Positions 9,194 to 18,753 of a DNA stretch of 64,000 nucleotides are shown here, piece after piece (positions within the stretch are counted from its first letter, which is position 1; the number at the start of each line of letters is the position of its first letter). The stretch spans positions 186,001 to 250,000 of the forward strand of contig NZ_JAGJEI010000002.1 in NCBI RefSeq assembly GCF_018100985.1. Direction: 5' to 3'. Source of the DNA: Pseudoalteromonas sp. MMG007. GTDB taxonomy: Bacteria; Pseudomonadota; Gammaproteobacteria; Enterobacterales; Alteromonadaceae. The notes under the pieces are model-generated. The model was not told where the DNA came from. It ran no database searches and saw only the letters and a list, made by a program, of their open reading frames with translations. The position numbers and the translations under genes were made by a program.

Positions 9194-11293
9194 CTAGATT
9201 GAATATTTTAAGTTAAAAGAAACGTAATCACGGTCTGAGAAGGTATTAATACCACCGCCACCCCAAAATGAGTTATAGCTCACATCTAATGACCAAGCAT
9301 TTTGGTAGTTAAAGTTCATAGTAGCGCCTAAAGATTTACGATCTTCAATAAATAAGAACATAGGATCTGGCGTATTACCATTTACGTCATGAGAAAATAC
9401 AAAACGTGGAGAGAAGTTAATACCGTTGTAAAGGTTAAAATAATCACCTTTAGCAATTAGGCGGTAACCCCAAGACGATGCCGTTGCAAATGATTTTTGC
9501 TCGGCGCCGTTTGAAAGACCAAGTTGTAATGTAGAGTAATCAGTTGTACCTGGACCTGTAATAACACCACTTCGGCCGGTACCCGACACATTCAAGCGCA
9601 TTTCGTCATACCCAGGCATATCATGAATTTTTACTGCACCTACCTCACCTACTACAGCCCAACTATCAGCACCGAGTGAAGGGCCAAATAAATGTGTTGC
9701 AGTAAATTGAATTTGCGATGTGTCACGTTCAATGTAGCCTTTAGCAAGCTCACCGGCGCCCACAGAGCTAACAGCATCGCCTATACTCATTTGTGAAATA
9801 CCTGCAAAGTCAGGACGAATCCCAGCAACTGCTAATTGTTCAGGCATTGCGGTATAAAGTAACTCTACGTCATCAATTTGTAGTGGTTCATCTTGTCTAA
9901 ATGCAAATTCACCTGCAAAAGCTGTTTCACCAATAGTCGTATTAAAACTTAAACCATAAAGCTTAATATCTTCTGGGTATTCATTCTCTGCTTTAGAGAA
10001 TGCAGCAAGATCAGCCACGTTATCTGACGTGATTTCGGTGCTCATGATCATCGCTAAATCTTGTGCAATAGCTGCATTAGAAAAGTTTGATACACGACCT
10101 GAGATCAGTGGACGACGACTATGATAATTTACATGATAAAGTGCAATTTCGGTATCGTTCCACTCTGGTAAAAATACGCCCAAGCGTAAGCCATATTGGC
10201 CGCCGTCATCTGGTTCTGATTTGCCATTATCGCCTTTGCCTTTAAGCGCAACTTTCGTTGGATAAGAAAGGTACATGCTTGCGAGTAATGCTTGGCCTTG
10301 TGCACTTGCAGGATCAATACCCTGCGCTGCAGCTGCCATCGCAAAGTCAGACGTTAAGTTATTTAAGCTGTCAGTTAAAAATGCAACATCAATATCTGGG
10401 TTTGAAGTAAACCCAAGTTGAACGTTTTGTTGATAACCATTTTCGGCTGCAAAATCATTAGTAGAAAAATACGTACCCGCTGCAGGAAGACGAGTTTCAT
10501 GCCATTGGTACTGGTAAAAACCTTCAAGTGTAATGTTTTCGGTAATACCAAGTGAAGCCCAAAGCATGCCTACCGGAATGAATGCTTCTTTAAGCTCGGC
10601 ACCTGGGGCTTTTAAACGGTCTATATCAACTGGGTTTACGTTAATACCATGTGATATAAGTGTACTTTCACCCCAGTTAACTACTTGCTGACCAAGGCGA
10701 ATAGATAATGGGTTATTACCGTCGTTTAAATCAAAATTAGCCCAAACGTATGCATCTAATAGACGAATATCTGCACAGCTTTGCTCTTTTGTGTCTTTAT
10801 CATCACACGGATCAACGCCTTGACCTGAGGTTGGGTTTGAATAAGCGCGATCGCCATCCATTAACTCAAAATCGTAAAAATACATAAAACGTGTAAATAA
10901 ACCGTAATTATCTTTAGTTATTGAAAGGTCGTGTGTTCCTTTTAATAATTTTGAGAATGAATCACCGCTATCAAAGTTTAAGTTCCCCGCGTCGCCGTTA
11001 TTAGAGTAAGAGCCTGGTTGAGCCCAAACATCTTGCGATGAATATAGCGTATTGTTTAGTGCTGGATTGTAACCTGACCAATCAAATGCTGGATTGTTAC
11101 TTTTACCAATAAGACTGAAGTCTCTGTCTTCAACACGGATACTTTGGCCATAAGAAAAGGTTGAATCGAAGGCAATATCAAAACCTCCTACTTCAAATGT
11201 TGCAGCATGTGAACTTGCTGCTGATAAACCTAAGCTAGCGGCTGCTAAACCTATAGCGATTTTGTTTTTAACAAAAAGCGATCTTCTTATCAT
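9194..11293 (-). CDS. DUF1302 family outer-membrane barrel-like protein
   Basis: About 699 residues from the ATG at 11293, which follows a G-rich ribosome site. The reading frame opens further upstream (to 11395), but those residues precede a clear signal peptide (MIRRSLFVKNKIAIGLAAAS..., cleaved after SSHA), so I reject the longer start. The mature protein is rich in alternating aromatic/polar strands and ends with a strand-like FNLKYSI, as expected for an outer-membrane beta-barrel. DUF1302 landmarks include WGESTLISHGINVNPVD and the GGQYGLRLGVFLPEWNDTEIALYHVNYHSR segment (each in part). It is the first gene of a pair with DUF1329 and probably forms the outer-membrane part of the RND/Ycf48/DUF1329 set. 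Channel, receptor or export port remain open possibilities. Confidence 0.88.
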   Translation of the reverse strand: MIRRSLFVKNKIAIGLAAASLGLSAASSHAATFEVGGFDIAFDSTFSYGQSIRVEDRDFSLIGKSNNPAFDWSGYNPALNNTLYSSQDVWAQPGSYSNNGDAGNLNFDSGDSFSKLLKGTHDLSITKDNYGLFTRFMYFYDFELMDGDRAYSNPTSGQGVDPCDDKDTKEQSCADIRLLDAYVWANFDLNDGNNPLSIRLGQQVVNWGESTLISHGINVNPVDIDRLKAPGAELKEAFIPVGMLWASLGITENITLEGFYQYQWHETRLPAAGTYFSTNDFAAENGYQQNVQLGFTSNPDIDVAFLTDSLNNLTSDFAMAAAAQGIDPASAQGQALLASMYLSYPTKVALKGKGDNGKSEPDDGGQYGLRLGVFLPEWNDTEIALYHVNYHSRRPLISGRVSNFSNAAIAQDLAMIMSTEITSDNVADLAAFSKAENEYPEDIKLYGLSFNTTIGETAFAGEFAFRQDEPLQIDDVELLYTAMPEQLAVAGIRPDFAGISQMSIGDAVSSVGAGELAKGYIERDTSQIQFTATHLFGPSLGADSWAVVGEVGAVKIHDMPGYDEMRLNVSGTGRSGVITGPGTTDYSTLQLGLSNGAEQKSFATASSWGYRLIAKGDYFNLYNGINFSPRFVFSHDVNGNTPDPMFLFIEDRKSLGATMNFNYQNAWSLDVSYNSFWGGGGINTFSDRDYVSFNLKYSI

Positions 11294-11541
11294 TGTGGTT
11301 CCCCCCTGTCGCGGGTCATTTTGTGTGATCAAGTTATTGTTTTTAGTGTAATCGTAACGATAGAAGCGAATTAAACAAATTACAAATGGTCGCATTCAAT
11401 CAGTTATTAATTTTTTAGCTGACGTTTACGTATTGGTAAGACGTCATACCAGACAATTTATACACGTAAATTAACAATAGAACAAATTGAAATTAACAAA
11501 AAGATAATATTTATATTGTTTTATAACATAAATACCGAGTG

Positions 11542-11763
11542 CTAGGCCACTCGTTCAAGGCGGATAAATTTATTCTCAGGGGTCAGTAAAAGTCTAAAAC
11601 GGCCACGTATTCCTATACTTGATATAAAAGGCCTTAAATGAGTAGCAGCAAAACGAATTGTCTTGCCGCTGTCTTCAACTACTTGTAATGAACTATAACG
11701 ACCATGATAGTAATCCATGCATTCGTTATAGCTCAATCTAATACTAAAATAATACTCAATCAT
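11542..11763 (-). CDS. DUF2835 family small protein
   Basis: A 73-residue protein without signal peptide or membrane segment, matching the DUF2835 pattern: an N-terminal YYFSIRLSYNECMDYYHG segment, a central strand with R-F-A-x-x-x-L-R-P-F, and the GIRGRFRLLLTPENKFIRLE ending. Its ATG begins on the base directly after the pepN stop codon, so the two genes are almost certainly one transcript with translational coupling. DUF2835 genes are small single-domain genes in gammaproteobacteria with no known function, as far as I know. Length is typical for the family. Confidence 0.85.
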   Translation of the reverse strand: MIEYYFSIRLSYNECMDYYHGRYSSLQVVEDSGKTIRFAATHLRPFISSIGIRGRFRLLLTPENKFIRLERVA

Positions 11764-14358
11764 TTATGCGAGCGCTTTTTCTACCTTTTCATAAAGATCG
11801 TCACTTAGTCCTTCAAGGTCGGCTAAGCGTTGTAATTGTTGCCTCATCGCTTTAGAGCCTGCCTCATCATAGCGCTTCCACGACATAAATGGTGTTAGCA
11901 TTCTTGATGCATTTTGCGGATTAATAGCATTAAGCTTTATCAATAAATCACCTAATAGTTCATACCCAGTGCCATCTGCTCGATGAAATTGCGCAATATT
12001 AAAATGACTAAAGCTACCAACAAGTGCACGTACGCGGTTTGGGTTTGAAAAATCAAAACATGGGTGTTCATACAATGCTTTAATATTATCGATCGCATCA
12101 CTGCCCGAGCGCATAGCTTGAAGCGCGAACCATTTATCCATAACTAATACGTCATGGCGCCATTGGCTATCAAAATGACTTAAAAGGGTATTTTGAATTG
12201 GATTTGACGCTTTTACAGCAGCACTCAATGCGCTTAGTACATTGGTCATGTTATTTGAATTAGCAGCTTCATTAATAAACGTAATAGCATCAGCTTTTTG
12301 TGTTTTAGCAAGGTAGTGCAAACATAATTGTTTTAAAGCACGGTTTGCAACAGCCGTTGCGCTTAAGCTGCCATCATCTTCGAGTGATTCGTAGCAACTA
12401 ACAAAGTCATCACTTAGTTCTTCTGCAATTTGCAGCTCAAACTTATGCGTAATTTTAATTATTTCATCAACAGGAATTACATCAAATTCGGCGGCTAATG
12501 TGTCAAAGCTTGGCATTTTAAGTAATTCAGCAATTAGCGCTAAATCGCCTTCTTTAGCATTAATAAGAACGCGAAGTGCACTTATTATATCAGCACTTAA
12601 AGCGCTATTGCTTGCATTAGTAATTTGAGATTTCACAGCTTTAATAAATAATTGTTGCTGTGCATCCCAGCGAGAAAAGTCACTGCGAGCATAGCGCATT
12701 ATATGCAGCAGCTCAGTCTCTGTAGTTTGTTGAGTCAAAATACAAGGCGCAGAAAAGTCTTCAAGTAAAACGGCAACGGGCTTAGTGGCTATATTATCAA
12801 AACTGAACGTTTGTGTTTTGCTTGTAACATTAAGTACGTGATCTTGCTTTTCCTCTTTGTACTCAAGCTCAATACTTTGTCCATTGGCATCTAAAAGCTC
12901 AATGGCAAACGGAATATGCAGAGGCTTATTTTCAGGCTGATTGCTAGGTGCACACTGCTCTATTGTTAACGAGTATGTATTTGTGGCGCTATCAAAGCTT
13001 TGCTCTGCATTTAATCGGGGAGTTCCTGATTGGCTGTACCAAAGCTTAAATTGCTGCAAATTAACACCTGATGCATCACTCATTGCACTTACAAAATCAT
13101 CACAGGTGACAGCTTGCCCATCATGTCTTTCAAAGTACAGAGCCATGCCTTTTTGGAAGTTTTCTTCCCCTAATAAGGTATGCATCATGCGTATTACTTC
13201 AGCACCTTTATCGTAAACGGTAACGGTGTAAAAGTTATTCATTTCTATTACTTTTTCAGGACGTATTGGATGCGCCATTGGGCCTGCATCTTCACTAAAC
13301 TGGTGGGTACGCATTACTTTTACTGCATCAATACGATTAAGGGCACGAGAGCCTAAATCACTGCTAAATTCTTGATCCCTAAAAACCGTTAATCCTTCTT
13401 TTAACGATAACTGAAACCAGTCTCTGCAGGTAACACGGTTACCCGTCCAGTTGTGAAAGTATTCGTGGCCCACGATTGATTCAATGGTGTGGTAATCTTT
13501 ATCTGTGGCTGTTTCTTGATTTGCTAATACACACTTGCTGTTAAATACGTTTAGTCCTTTATTTTCCATAGCGCCCATATTGAAAAAATCTACGGCCACA
13601 ATCATATAAATATCTAAATCGTATTCTAAATTAAATCGTTCTTCATCCCACTGCATTGCTTTTTTAAGTGACGCAATAGCATGTGGTGTTTTAGATAAAT
13701 TACCTTTATCAACAAACAGTGCCAGCTCAACATCTCGACCACTTTTAGTTTTGTAGGTGTCTTTAAGTACATCAAAATCGCCCGCAACAAGTGCAAATAA
13801 GTAACTTGGCTTTTTGAAAGGGTCCTGCCACTTAACAAAATGACGGCCATCTTGTGTTTCACCGCTGCCTACTTGGTTACCATTAGATAATAGTTGCGGG
13901 TATTTTTTATCTGCAATAATGGTTACATCAAATGTAGCAAGCACATCTGGGCGGTCCATATAATAGGTTATTTTTCTAAAGCCTTGTGCTTCACACTGTG
14001 TGCAATAAGCACCACCCGATAAATATAACCCCTCTAATGAGGTATTCGTTTGCGGAGATATTTCAGTCACAATGCTTAATTGACACTGCTCTGGCAAATT
14101 ATTAATAATAAGTTGCTCACCTACAATTTCATAATCCGTTATATCATCTCCGCCAACAGATAAAGACACTAAGTGTAAATCGATACCATCGAGCACTAGT
14201 GATGTACTGTTATTATCTACACGTTTAAGTGTTAGTAATGCCGTTACTGTGGTTTTGAGTGGTTGTAAGTCAAAAGTGAGTTCAGTGTGTTCAATTAGAA
14301 AATTTGGGGCTTTATAGTCTTTTAAATATTGCGCTTGAGGCTTAGTAGGTGCCGTCAT
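11764..14358 (-). CDS. pepN: Aminopeptidase N (M1 family)
   Basis: An 864-residue cytoplasmic zinc aminopeptidase that removes N-terminal residues from peptides in late protein turnover. The M1 hallmarks are present: the exopeptidase motif GAMEN (about residue 262) in FNMGAMENKGLNVFN, and the zinc site HEYFHNWTG (about residue 298) with the downstream ligand Glu in LKEGLTVFRDQEF. The N-terminal beta domain (SLEGLYLSGGAYCTQCE) and the helical C-terminal DUF3458-like repeats match the E. coli PepN type in length and layout. It starts at an ATG in MTAPTKPQAQYLKDY and is followed with no gap by the DUF2835 gene. The upstream NhaC gene is 45 bases away and may share a transcript. Confidence 0.97.
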   Translation of the reverse strand: MTAPTKPQAQYLKDYKAPNFLIEHTELTFDLQPLKTTVTALLTLKRVDNNSTSLVLDGIDLHLVSLSVGGDDITDYEIVGEQLIINNLPEQCQLSIVTEISPQTNTSLEGLYLSGGAYCTQCEAQGFRKITYYMDRPDVLATFDVTIIADKKYPQLLSNGNQVGSGETQDGRHFVKWQDPFKKPSYLFALVAGDFDVLKDTYKTKSGRDVELALFVDKGNLSKTPHAIASLKKAMQWDEERFNLEYDLDIYMIVAVDFFNMGAMENKGLNVFNSKCVLANQETATDKDYHTIESIVGHEYFHNWTGNRVTCRDWFQLSLKEGLTVFRDQEFSSDLGSRALNRIDAVKVMRTHQFSEDAGPMAHPIRPEKVIEMNNFYTVTVYDKGAEVIRMMHTLLGEENFQKGMALYFERHDGQAVTCDDFVSAMSDASGVNLQQFKLWYSQSGTPRLNAEQSFDSATNTYSLTIEQCAPSNQPENKPLHIPFAIELLDANGQSIELEYKEEKQDHVLNVTSKTQTFSFDNIATKPVAVLLEDFSAPCILTQQTTETELLHIMRYARSDFSRWDAQQQLFIKAVKSQITNASNSALSADIISALRVLINAKEGDLALIAELLKMPSFDTLAAEFDVIPVDEIIKITHKFELQIAEELSDDFVSCYESLEDDGSLSATAVANRALKQLCLHYLAKTQKADAITFINEAANSNNMTNVLSALSAAVKASNPIQNTLLSHFDSQWRHDVLVMDKWFALQAMRSGSDAIDNIKALYEHPCFDFSNPNRVRALVGSFSHFNIAQFHRADGTGYELLGDLLIKLNAINPQNASRMLTPFMSWKRYDEAGSKAMRQQLQRLADLEGLSDDLYEKVEKALA

Positions 14359-14403
14359 AAATACTCCAAAAAAAGCTCCTTAAATAAAGGAGCTATATTT
14401 AGT

Positions 14404-15888
14404 TTAAGCTGATTGTTTCGGTTTAATACGTAAAATTTTGATACCTAAATAGGCGTAAACAATCGCTAGGAATGGGTTAATTAAATTAAAGAAAGCATAC
14501 AATGCATAGTCAAATGGGTTTATTAGTAAAACACTTTGCATATAGGCACCACAGGTATTCCATGGTATCAATGGACTTGTAATTGTGCCGCCATCTTCAA
14601 GCGTACGAGATAAATTAACAGGTTTTAAGCCACGTTTTTCATACTCGTCTTTAAACATGCGTCCAGGTACTACTATAGCTATATACTGATCAGCTGCAAT
14701 GATATTTGTGCCAACACACGTAGCAATAGTAGAGGCAATTAAAGACCCTGTGCTTTTAGCAACTTTTAAGATGCTTTTAACGAAAATATCTAAAAGCCCT
14801 GTTTTTTCCATAATAGCGCCAAACATAAGCGCGGTCATTATAAGCCATGTGGTTGTAAGCATTCCTGCCATACCACCGCCGCTTAGTAATGAATCCATTT
14901 TGTCATCGCCAGTATCAACACTAAAGCCATCAAAAAAAGTTGTCCAAATTAACTTAAAATAACCCACTAACTGACCCTGTGTTACATCAATTTGACTCGC
15001 GATTAAATCTGACTGAAACAACATAGCCCATACAGCACCCACTACAGCACCAATTGAAATTGCAGGAAAAGCAGGCATTTTTTTAATTGCTAAAACTAGC
15101 AACACAATTAATGGGATCAGCATTTCAAAACCAATATTAAAGTTCTGCTGTAGAATTACTGTTATTTCTTCAATGCGGCCTGCTTCGCTAGACGCGGTGG
15201 CATTAAAACCCATAAATATAAATATGATGAGTGCGATTACAAAGCTAGGTACAGTTGTCCACAGCATATGTTGTATATGCTCAAATAAATCAGCGCCAAC
15301 AACTGCTGGTGCTAGGTTTGTTGTCTCAGATAGTGGGCTTAATTTATCGCCAAAATAAGCACCCGATATAACCGCACCTGCGGTCACTGTTTGTTCAAGC
15401 CCAAGGCCAGTTGCTACACCTAACAAAGCAACACCTATAGTAGCTGCTGTCGTCCACGAACTACCAATACTCATAGCTACAATGCCACAAATTAAACAGC
15501 TCGCTGCATAAAACCAACTAGGGTTAATAACCTGTAGGCCATAATAAATTAAAGTGGGTACAGTACCCGAAAGTAACCAAGTACCAATTAAAGCACCCAC
15601 CATCAATAATATTAAAATTGCACCAAGTGAAAGTGTAATTCCCTCAATCATTGCTTGCTCAAGTTTTTTCCAGGTATAACCATTTTTTAAGCCAATTAAA
15701 GCGGCTGCGAACGTAGCAAATAAAAGTGCAATTTGGTTAGGGCCTGATGATGAGTTATCACCAAATAAATATACAGCGGCACCGAGTAAGCAGATTAATA
15801 CAGAGATGGGAATTAGTGCATCAAAAAACGAGGCGGGCTTAATTGGTTTATCTTCCAATGGCTTCAAAATAGAGACTCCTACACACAT
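14404..15888 (-). CDS. nhaC: NhaC family Na+/H+ antiporter
   Basis: A 494-residue inner-membrane protein with about eleven hydrophobic segments. NhaC-family landmarks include the paired motifs SIGSSWTTAATIGVALLG near residue 140 and ISGAYFGDKLSPLSETTNLA near residue 175, and LIPWNTCGAYM near residue 450. These lie in the ion-transport core of the family. Exchanges Na+ (or other monovalent ions) for protons, useful in a marine cell; some relatives exchange malate/lactate instead, so the substrate is not certain. Start choice: the ATG at 15888 has a poor ribosome site, whereas a clean AGGAG inside the first codons sits 8 bases before a TTG at 15867, which is a plausible true start (TTG-KPLEDKPIKP). 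The 158-base upstream gap contains the prc terminator. Confidence 0.92.
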   Translation of the reverse strand: MCVGVSILKPLEDKPIKPASFFDALIPISVLICLLGAAVYLFGDNSSSGPNQIALLFATFAAALIGLKNGYTWKKLEQAMIEGITLSLGAILILLMVGALIGTWLLSGTVPTLIYYGLQVINPSWFYAASCLICGIVAMSIGSSWTTAATIGVALLGVATGLGLEQTVTAGAVISGAYFGDKLSPLSETTNLAPAVVGADLFEHIQHMLWTTVPSFVIALIIFIFMGFNATASSEAGRIEEITVILQQNFNIGFEMLIPLIVLLVLAIKKMPAFPAISIGAVVGAVWAMLFQSDLIASQIDVTQGQLVGYFKLIWTTFFDGFSVDTGDDKMDSLLSGGGMAGMLTTTWLIMTALMFGAIMEKTGLLDIFVKSILKVAKSTGSLIASTIATCVGTNIIAADQYIAIVVPGRMFKDEYEKRGLKPVNLSRTLEDGGTITSPLIPWNTCGAYMQSVLLINPFDYALYAFFNLINPFLAIVYAYLGIKILRIKPKQSA

Positions 15889-16001
15889 TCGCTGCGTGTT
15901 TAATTATTATTTTTGAACGGTTAACGCATAAATTGAGCACGATGAGGTAACCCAACTTAAAGTAATAGGCGATTATAACAATTTACTAAATTATGGGTAG
16001 T

Positions 16002-16027
16002 AAAAAAGGCGCCAATGCGCCTTTTTT
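16002..16027 (-). terminator. Terminator after prc
   Basis: A perfect hairpin AAAAAAGGCGC-caat-GCGCCTTTTTT lies about 20 bases past the prc stop. It has T-runs on both strands, but only the minus strand has a gene ending here. Confidence 0.85.
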
Positions 16028-16046
16028 GTAGAGGTAAAACCAGTTG

Positions 16047-18071
16047 TTACTTTTTAGCGATACGACCGTATTTAATATAATCTTGCGTTATCAACGCCGC
16101 TTCTTCTAAAAACGGGTCTAACTCTTCGATTACTTCAGGTACATCGTCTAGATTTTCAACGGGCTCTTTGCCTAAACGCTTAAGACGCTCATTTGTTCGA
16201 GCAAGTGCACGTGCCTCGCCCTCGTCTTTTTCTTTAATACGTTTAGCCTCAACTAAAGAAATAGTTTTACGATCTTTTTCTTCGTTATAACGCGCTATGT
16301 CATCAAATACATAGTTAAATTCAGGCTCGGTTTTAATACGTTGCTCATGATTTTTTTCTAAATAAGTAATGATAGGCGTTAAATTACCTAATTTTTTGTA
16401 TTTTGCTTTTACAATGCTATCCCAAGGTAAAGCATTGTCTTGCTTACTTTCACCCCACTGTGCAGGGTCTATCGCTGATGGAAACGAAATATCAGGAATT
16501 ACGCCTTTATGCTGCGTGCTACCACCGTTTATGCGATAAAATTTAGCAATTGTGTATTGCACACTGCCAAGTGCATTATCGTATAAATCATAGGCGCGGC
16601 CTAAACCTTTGTGTTGCTGAACAGTACCTTTACCAAACGTTTGCTCACCTATAATAACTGCACGGCCATAGTCTTGCATTGCAGCTGCAAATATTTCAGA
16701 GGCAGATGCACTGTAGCGGTCTACTAATACAGTTAATGGACCGTCGTAATAAGTAATGCCATCACGATCTTTTTGCTCTTCAATACGATTATTTAAAGTA
16801 TGAATTTGAACAACTGGGCCTTGGTCAAAAAACAAGCCTGACAGTTGCGTTGCTTCGTATAAAGAGCCACCGCCATTTTGGCGTAAGTCGATGATGATAC
16901 CATCTACCTTTTCTTCTTTAAGTTTGGCTAATTCAACTTTTACATCTTTCGATAGGTTATTGTAGAACCCGGGGATTTCAATTACCCCAATTTTACTTGT
17001 TAAATCAGAATATTTTGCTTCAAATACTTCTGACTTTGCGGCTCTATCCTCTAAGCGAATCTTGTCACGTGTGATTTCAACCACTTTAGGCGTACCGTGC
17101 GCATCAACACCTTTTAAGTATTGTAAGCGTACTTTAGTCCCTTTAGGGCCTTTAATTAAATCTACTACGTCATCAAGACGCCAGCCAATAACGTCTACAA
17201 ACTCTTCACCATCTTGGGCAACACCAATGATGCGATCATCTGCTTTGATTTGATCTGTTTTATCAGCAGGGCCACCTGGCACTAAGCTGCGAATAACTGT
17301 GTAATCTTCATCAGGACTTAACACGGCACCTATGCCTTCAAGCTCTAAATCCATATCTTGCTTAAATTGCTCTGCACGTCGTGGCGATAAGTAAGATGTG
17401 TGCGCCTCAATACTACGTGCAAGTGAATTCATTACAATTTGGAACGCATCTTCAGAGTTTGATTGTACTAAGCGTTTTTGCGCATTTTTATAACGCTTTG
17501 TCAGTACTTCCTTAATGCCTTCCCAATCTTTACCGGTCATTTTTAAACGCAAAGCGTCGTATTTAACACGCTCACGCCAAATTTCATCAAGCTCAGCTTG
17601 AGATGTTGGCCACGCGGCGTCTTCTCGGTCAAAAAAGTATTCGTCTTCTTTATCAAACGTCATTTCTTTTTCAAGCAATGTAAGCGAATATTCATAACGT
17701 TCAAAACGGCGTTTAAGGCTTGAGTTGAAAATATCAAACGTAAAACCTAATTTACCGGTAGTCAAAGCGTTGTCAAAGTCGTCGCGGTATTGCTCAAACG
17801 ATGCAATATCACTGGCTAAGAAAACGCTTTTATTATAATCAAGGGATTCGATATAACGATCGTATACTTTGCTAGAAAGCTCATCGTTAAATCGAACCGG
17901 TGTGTAATGTGAACGAGTAAATAAGCTAGCCACTCGTTTGCTGGCAGTTCCATGTTGACTTTCTTGCTTAAGCTGAGGTAAATCGTCAATTGTAACGGCT
18001 TCTACAGCAGCAAATAATGAACCTGAAAACAGGGCAGCAACTAACGGAATGAGCGTAAACTTTTTACTCAT
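16047..18071 (-). CDS. prc: Tail-specific carboxy-terminal processing protease Prc
   Basis: A periplasmic S41-family serine protease that trims C-termini, for example of FtsI and of murein-hydrolase partners. About 674 residues from the ATG at 18071, preceded by AAGGAG at good spacing; a TTG two codons upstream is rejected. Signal peptide: MSKKFTLIPLVAALFSGSLF, cleaved about residue 22. The N-terminal helical domain is followed by a PDZ domain (LELEGIGAVL... RIIGVAQ), then the protease core. The catalytic Ser lies in DRYSASASEIF (about 455) and Lys in GEQTFGKGTVQQ (about 480), the spacing of E. coli Prc. The C-terminal helical domain is rich in K/E. It lies 26 bases after proQ, the same pairing as in E. 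coli, and is closed by a strong terminator. Confidence 0.97.
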   Translation of the reverse strand: MSKKFTLIPLVAALFSGSLFAAVEAVTIDDLPQLKQESQHGTASKRVASLFTRSHYTPVRFNDELSSKVYDRYIESLDYNKSVFLASDIASFEQYRDDFDNALTTGKLGFTFDIFNSSLKRRFERYEYSLTLLEKEMTFDKEDEYFFDREDAAWPTSQAELDEIWRERVKYDALRLKMTGKDWEGIKEVLTKRYKNAQKRLVQSNSEDAFQIVMNSLARSIEAHTSYLSPRRAEQFKQDMDLELEGIGAVLSPDEDYTVIRSLVPGGPADKTDQIKADDRIIGVAQDGEEFVDVIGWRLDDVVDLIKGPKGTKVRLQYLKGVDAHGTPKVVEITRDKIRLEDRAAKSEVFEAKYSDLTSKIGVIEIPGFYNNLSKDVKVELAKLKEEKVDGIIIDLRQNGGGSLYEATQLSGLFFDQGPVVQIHTLNNRIEEQKDRDGITYYDGPLTVLVDRYSASASEIFAAAMQDYGRAVIIGEQTFGKGTVQQHKGLGRAYDLYDNALGSVQYTIAKFYRINGGSTQHKGVIPDISFPSAIDPAQWGESKQDNALPWDSIVKAKYKKLGNLTPIITYLEKNHEQRIKTEPEFNYVFDDIARYNEEKDRKTISLVEAKRIKEKDEGEARALARTNERLKRLGKEPVENLDDVPEVIEELDPFLEEAALITQDYIKYGRIAKK

Positions 18072-18097
18072 ACACAACTCCTTAATTTATTTACAGC

Positions 18098-18745
18098 TTA
18101 AATGATGTATAAGCTGTCAGCTTTAGTTTTAACTTGCATACCTGTCACTAATTCAACGTGAACGTCATCTTTGTTCACTTCTGTAATTACTGCATTTACA
18201 AGTGCTTGGCCAAGTTTAACCTTAACCTTGTTATTAACCTTGACCTCACCTGCTGGTAAAGGTTCAATTTTTCCTGAACGTTTAGCTGGTGCAGCCTTCG
18301 CTGGTTTGTTAGCTGAAGAACTACGCTCGCCCGCTTTATTTGCGTGCGCTGGTTTCTTTTTGAAAGATTTAGAATCTGAGTCTTGGCGTGGACGCTGTTG
18401 TTTTTTGCGTTTAGCCATTTTAGCGCGGCTTTCTTCCAATGCTTTTTGTGCATGGTCGATATGCTCTTGCTCAACTTTTTCACCTTGATTACCATCAAGA
18501 TCAATACGAAACTCTGACTTAGTCACAGCTTCTAAATAACGCCAGTTTGACGTGTATTTTCTAAGCGCTTGACGTACTTGAGTCTTGCTTACTTTTTCAG
18601 ACCCTTCAATACGCTCAGCGATATCTTTAAAAATACCTACTTTAAGCGGTTTGATACCGTCTTTTTGTTTAAAACACTGTGGAAATTCTTGATATAAGAA
18701 CTCCAGTACTTCATTAATATCTTTTAGCTTGTTTGTGGTTTCCAT
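18098..18745 (-). CDS. proQ: RNA chaperone ProQ
   Basis: A 215-residue RNA-binding protein that stabilises small RNAs and mRNA 3' ends. The N-terminal FinO/ProQ domain (about 1-115) shows the LYQEFPQCF, KPLKVGIFKDI and ALRKYTSNWRYLEAV motifs. A basic, low-complexity linker of K, R, A and S follows (about 115-170). The C-terminal Tudor-like domain contains LPAGEVKVNNKVKVKLG and ends in TGMQVKTKADSLYII. This is the full three-part architecture of E. coli ProQ. It is the third gene of msrC - acidic unknown - proQ - prc, with an 8-base gap to the gene before it. A second reading frame on the same strand through the linker is a shadow of the biased composition. Confidence 0.96.
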   Translation of the reverse strand: METTNKLKDINEVLEFLYQEFPQCFKQKDGIKPLKVGIFKDIAERIEGSEKVSKTQVRQALRKYTSNWRYLEAVTKSEFRIDLDGNQGEKVEQEHIDHAQKALEESRAKMAKRKKQQRPRQDSDSKSFKKKPAHANKAGERSSSANKPAKAAPAKRSGKIEPLPAGEVKVNNKVKVKLGQALVNAVITEVNKDDVHVELVTGMQVKTKADSLYII

Positions 18746-18753
18746 TTTAGAAC

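Noticed and set aside
11294..11395. Longer start for the DUF1302 gene
   Set aside because: It would place 34 residues ahead of a clear signal peptide; the G-rich ribosome site serves the ATG at 11293.
11536..11553. Terminator hairpin at the DUF2835 stop (CGAGTG / CACTCG)
   Set aside because: Only 6 bp, half inside the coding sequence, and without a T-run.
18196..18504. 102-residue ORF in a second frame of proQ
   Set aside because: Shadow of the K/A/S-rich linker of ProQ, on the same strand in another frame.
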